Shown: piece after piece, positions 4,460 to 5,755 of the stretch
Layout of the letters: the number at the start of each line of letters is the position of its first letter
How positions within the stretch are numbered: position 1 is the stretch's first letter
From: an uncultured Desulfuromonadales bacterium
Lineage (GTDB): Bacteria > Desulfobacterota > Desulfuromonadia > Desulfuromonadales > Geopsychrobacteraceae
Assembly (NCBI GenBank): GCA_945788205.1
Contig: CALZLE010000047.1
Coordinates: 1 to 5,755 of the forward strand
DNA: 5,755 nucleotides
Direction: 5' to 3'
Translations under genes and position numbers: made by a program
Notes under the pieces: model-generated
Database searches by the model: none
Seen by the model: the letters and a program-made list of their open reading frames with translations, nothing else
Told to the model about the DNA's origin: nothing

Positions 4460-5719
4460 ATGAAAGCTTTCGACATTGCCGTACTGACCACTGGCGACGA
4501 GCTACTTAACGGCGAGCTGGCCGACACAAATACTGGCACCATCGCCACAGCGTTGTCTCACTACGGCTATCGGCTGCGCTGTTCGCTGTCGGTCCCCGAT
4601 CAGGAAAAAGAGATCGAAGCGGCGCTGAGCTATCTCACTCAACATGTGCAGGTGGTGATTATCACCGGGGGACTCGGTTCGACCGGTGATGATTTGACCG
4701 CCCGCGCAGCAGCTCGAGCAACCGGCCAACGGTTGGCAATTAACGAACAGGCTCTGGAGATGGTTCACAGCTGGTTCCGCAGCCGCAATCGACAGATGGA
4801 GCCTTCAAACGAGCGTCAGGCTCTCCTGCCGATCAACGCTCGGCCGATCCAGAATCCACTCGGAACTGCTCCGGGATTTCGACTGCAGCACGGTGCCTGC
4901 GAACTTTTTTTCCTCCCGGGGGTACCGAATGAAATGCAGGCGATGTTTGAAAAAACGGTCCTGCCAAGTTTGCAGCAGCTTCACCCACCTTCGGCTGCCC
5001 GTCAGCAGCGTAGCTTTAAACTGTTCGGTCTGCCAGAGCCGAAAATTGATGCGCTGATCCCGTACCAGAAACTACCAGAAGGGGTCGAAGTCGCCTTCGC
5101 CCTCGACTATCCGCTGGTGCTGGTCAAACTACGGGCTGATGGGGAGGATGCGGACCAAAAGCTGGATCAGGCCGAGGCACTGCTGCAACTGGAGTTGGGC
5201 GAACACATTATGGCGCGCGGTCAGGAAACTCCGGAAGGAAATGTCGGCCGTCTGCTGATCAACGCCAACCTGTCTCTCTCACTGGCCGAATCCTGTACTG
5301 GCGGCATGATCGCCAGTATGCTGACCAGTCAGCCGGGTGCGTCTGCCTTTCTCGAACGGGCCGCGGTCACGTATGCCGATTCGGCAAAACTGGACTGGCT
5401 GCAGGTGCCGCGCCCTCTTCTTCAACAGCATGGCGCCGTCAGCGAACAATGTGCCCGGGCCATGGCGATCGGCTTGCGCCACGCAACTGGGACCGATCTG
5501 GCGTTATCAATCACCGGTATCGCCGGCCCAGATGGCGGCACAGCAGAGAAACCGGTCGGGACAGTTTTTCTGGCATTGGCCAGCCCTGAAGGGGTCCATG
5601 TCAAAGGCTACCAATTCAATGGTGACCGGGCTAAAGTTCAACGCATGAGCGCATTTATGGCGCTGGAATGGCTGCGCCGCTTTGCACTACGGCTGCAGGA
5701 CAATTTCCGCAAAGGCTGA
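4460..5719 (+). CDS. cinA: CinA-family protein: molybdopterin-binding-like domain plus pyridine-nucleotide (NMN) deamidase
   Basis: The 419-residue protein has the full two-domain CinA architecture. The N-terminal MoCF-like domain (about 4-170), which in characterised members has ADP-ribose pyrophosphatase activity, shows TGDELLNGE (11-19), TGGLGSTGDD (69-78) and FFLPGVPNEM (150-159). A linker domain follows to about 255. The C-terminal PncC domain (about 262-415), which deamidates nicotinamide mononucleotide to nicotinic acid mononucleotide in NAD recycling, shows LAESCTGG (275-282), TYADSAKLDWLQV (304-316), TGIAGPDGG (352-360) and KPVGTV (364-369). The ATG at 4460 is preferred: it follows a TGGAG site by six bases and starts the family's N-terminal strand. 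An ATG at 4436 overlapping pgpA's stop by one base is in frame and would add eight residues. The loop reads GSTGDD where GPT-x-DD is more usual. In naturally competent bacteria the gene is often cotranscribed with recA; the old competence name does not define its job here. Confidence 0.94.
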   Translation: MKAFDIAVLTTGDELLNGELADTNTGTIATALSHYGYRLRCSLSVPDQEKEIEAALSYLTQHVQVVIITGGLGSTGDDLTARAAARATGQRLAINEQALEMVHSWFRSRNRQMEPSNERQALLPINARPIQNPLGTAPGFRLQHGACELFFLPGVPNEMQAMFEKTVLPSLQQLHPPSAARQQRSFKLFGLPEPKIDALIPYQKLPEGVEVAFALDYPLVLVKLRADGEDADQKLDQAEALLQLELGEHIMARGQETPEGNVGRLLINANLSLSLAESCTGGMIASMLTSQPGASAFLERAAVTYADSAKLDWLQVPRPLLQQHGAVSEQCARAMAIGLRHATGTDLALSITGIAGPDGGTAEKPVGTVFLALASPEGVHVKGYQFNGDRAKVQRMSAFMALEWLRRFALRLQDNFRKG

Positions 5720-5728
5720 TTAGTAACA

Positions 5729-5755
5729 ATGGACAAAGTACCCGCCGAGAATCAA
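5729..5755 (+). CDS. Possible start of the next operon gene (partial)
   Basis: An ATG nine bases after the cinA stop opens a frame of nine codons (MDKVPAENQ) to the window edge. Same strand and close spacing fit an operon member. The nearest purine-rich site, AAAGG (5711-5715), is 13 bases upstream and weak. Nine residues do not allow identification. recA is a frequent neighbour of cinA, but nothing visible supports or excludes it. Confidence 0.35.

Noticed and set aside
1..5755. Mobile element, CRISPR array, tRNA or rRNA
   Set aside because: I found no regularly spaced repeats, transposase motifs, terminal inverted repeats or RNA-gene signatures on either strand.

Overview
The window reads as chromosomal DNA of a Gram-negative proteobacterium. 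The best guess is a Desulfuromonadales/Geobacter-type member of the former Deltaproteobacteria. This rests on gene content: a nickel-pincer cofactor pair (larB, larC) behind a small HD-domain hydrolase, then pgpA and cinA, with an exosortase-type PEP-CTERM surface protein and a DarP/YjgA-family ribosome factor nearby. The taxonomic assignment is inference; no rRNA or other marker gene is present.

Layout. Bases 1-62 hold a T-rich stretch that looks like the right half of an intrinsic terminator cut by the window edge. Two minus-strand genes follow. darP/yjgA (63-566) encodes a coiled, charged 167-residue ribosome-maturation factor. Upstream of it lies an orphan PEP-CTERM protein gene (632-1240). 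A 161-base divergent intergenic region (1241-1401) separates these from a tightly packed plus-strand operon: HD-domain hydrolase (1402-1968), larB (1979-2731), larC (2758-3957), pgpA (3954-4436) and cinA (4460-5719). The first codons of another gene may start at 5729. Spacings within the operon run from 26 bases down to a 4-base ATGA overlap, with no terminator between genes, so one polycistronic message is likely. No stretch longer than 161 bases lacks a gene. I see no tRNA, rRNA, CRISPR array, insertion sequence or integrase.

How the genes work together. LarB carboxylates nicotinic acid adenine dinucleotide (NaAD) and releases AMP to give pyridinium-3,5-biscarboxylic acid mononucleotide. 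LarE, not in this window, sulfurates it. LarC then inserts nickel with CTP to give the nickel-pincer nucleotide, the cofactor of lactate racemase LarA and its homologues. CinA, four genes on, has the pyridine-nucleotide deamidase domain that makes nicotinic acid mononucleotide, which is one step from LarB's substrate. Sharing an operon may therefore join NAD recycling to cofactor synthesis (inference). PgpA, a membrane phosphatase of phosphatidylglycerol synthesis, looks like an unrelated passenger. The HD hydrolase, which ends 10 bases before larB starts, is the gene whose role is least clear and most worth testing.

Most of the window is recognisable housekeeping and cofactor biology; I do not see a clearly new system. 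The best leads are the HD hydrolase coupled to larB and the lar-cinA linkage.
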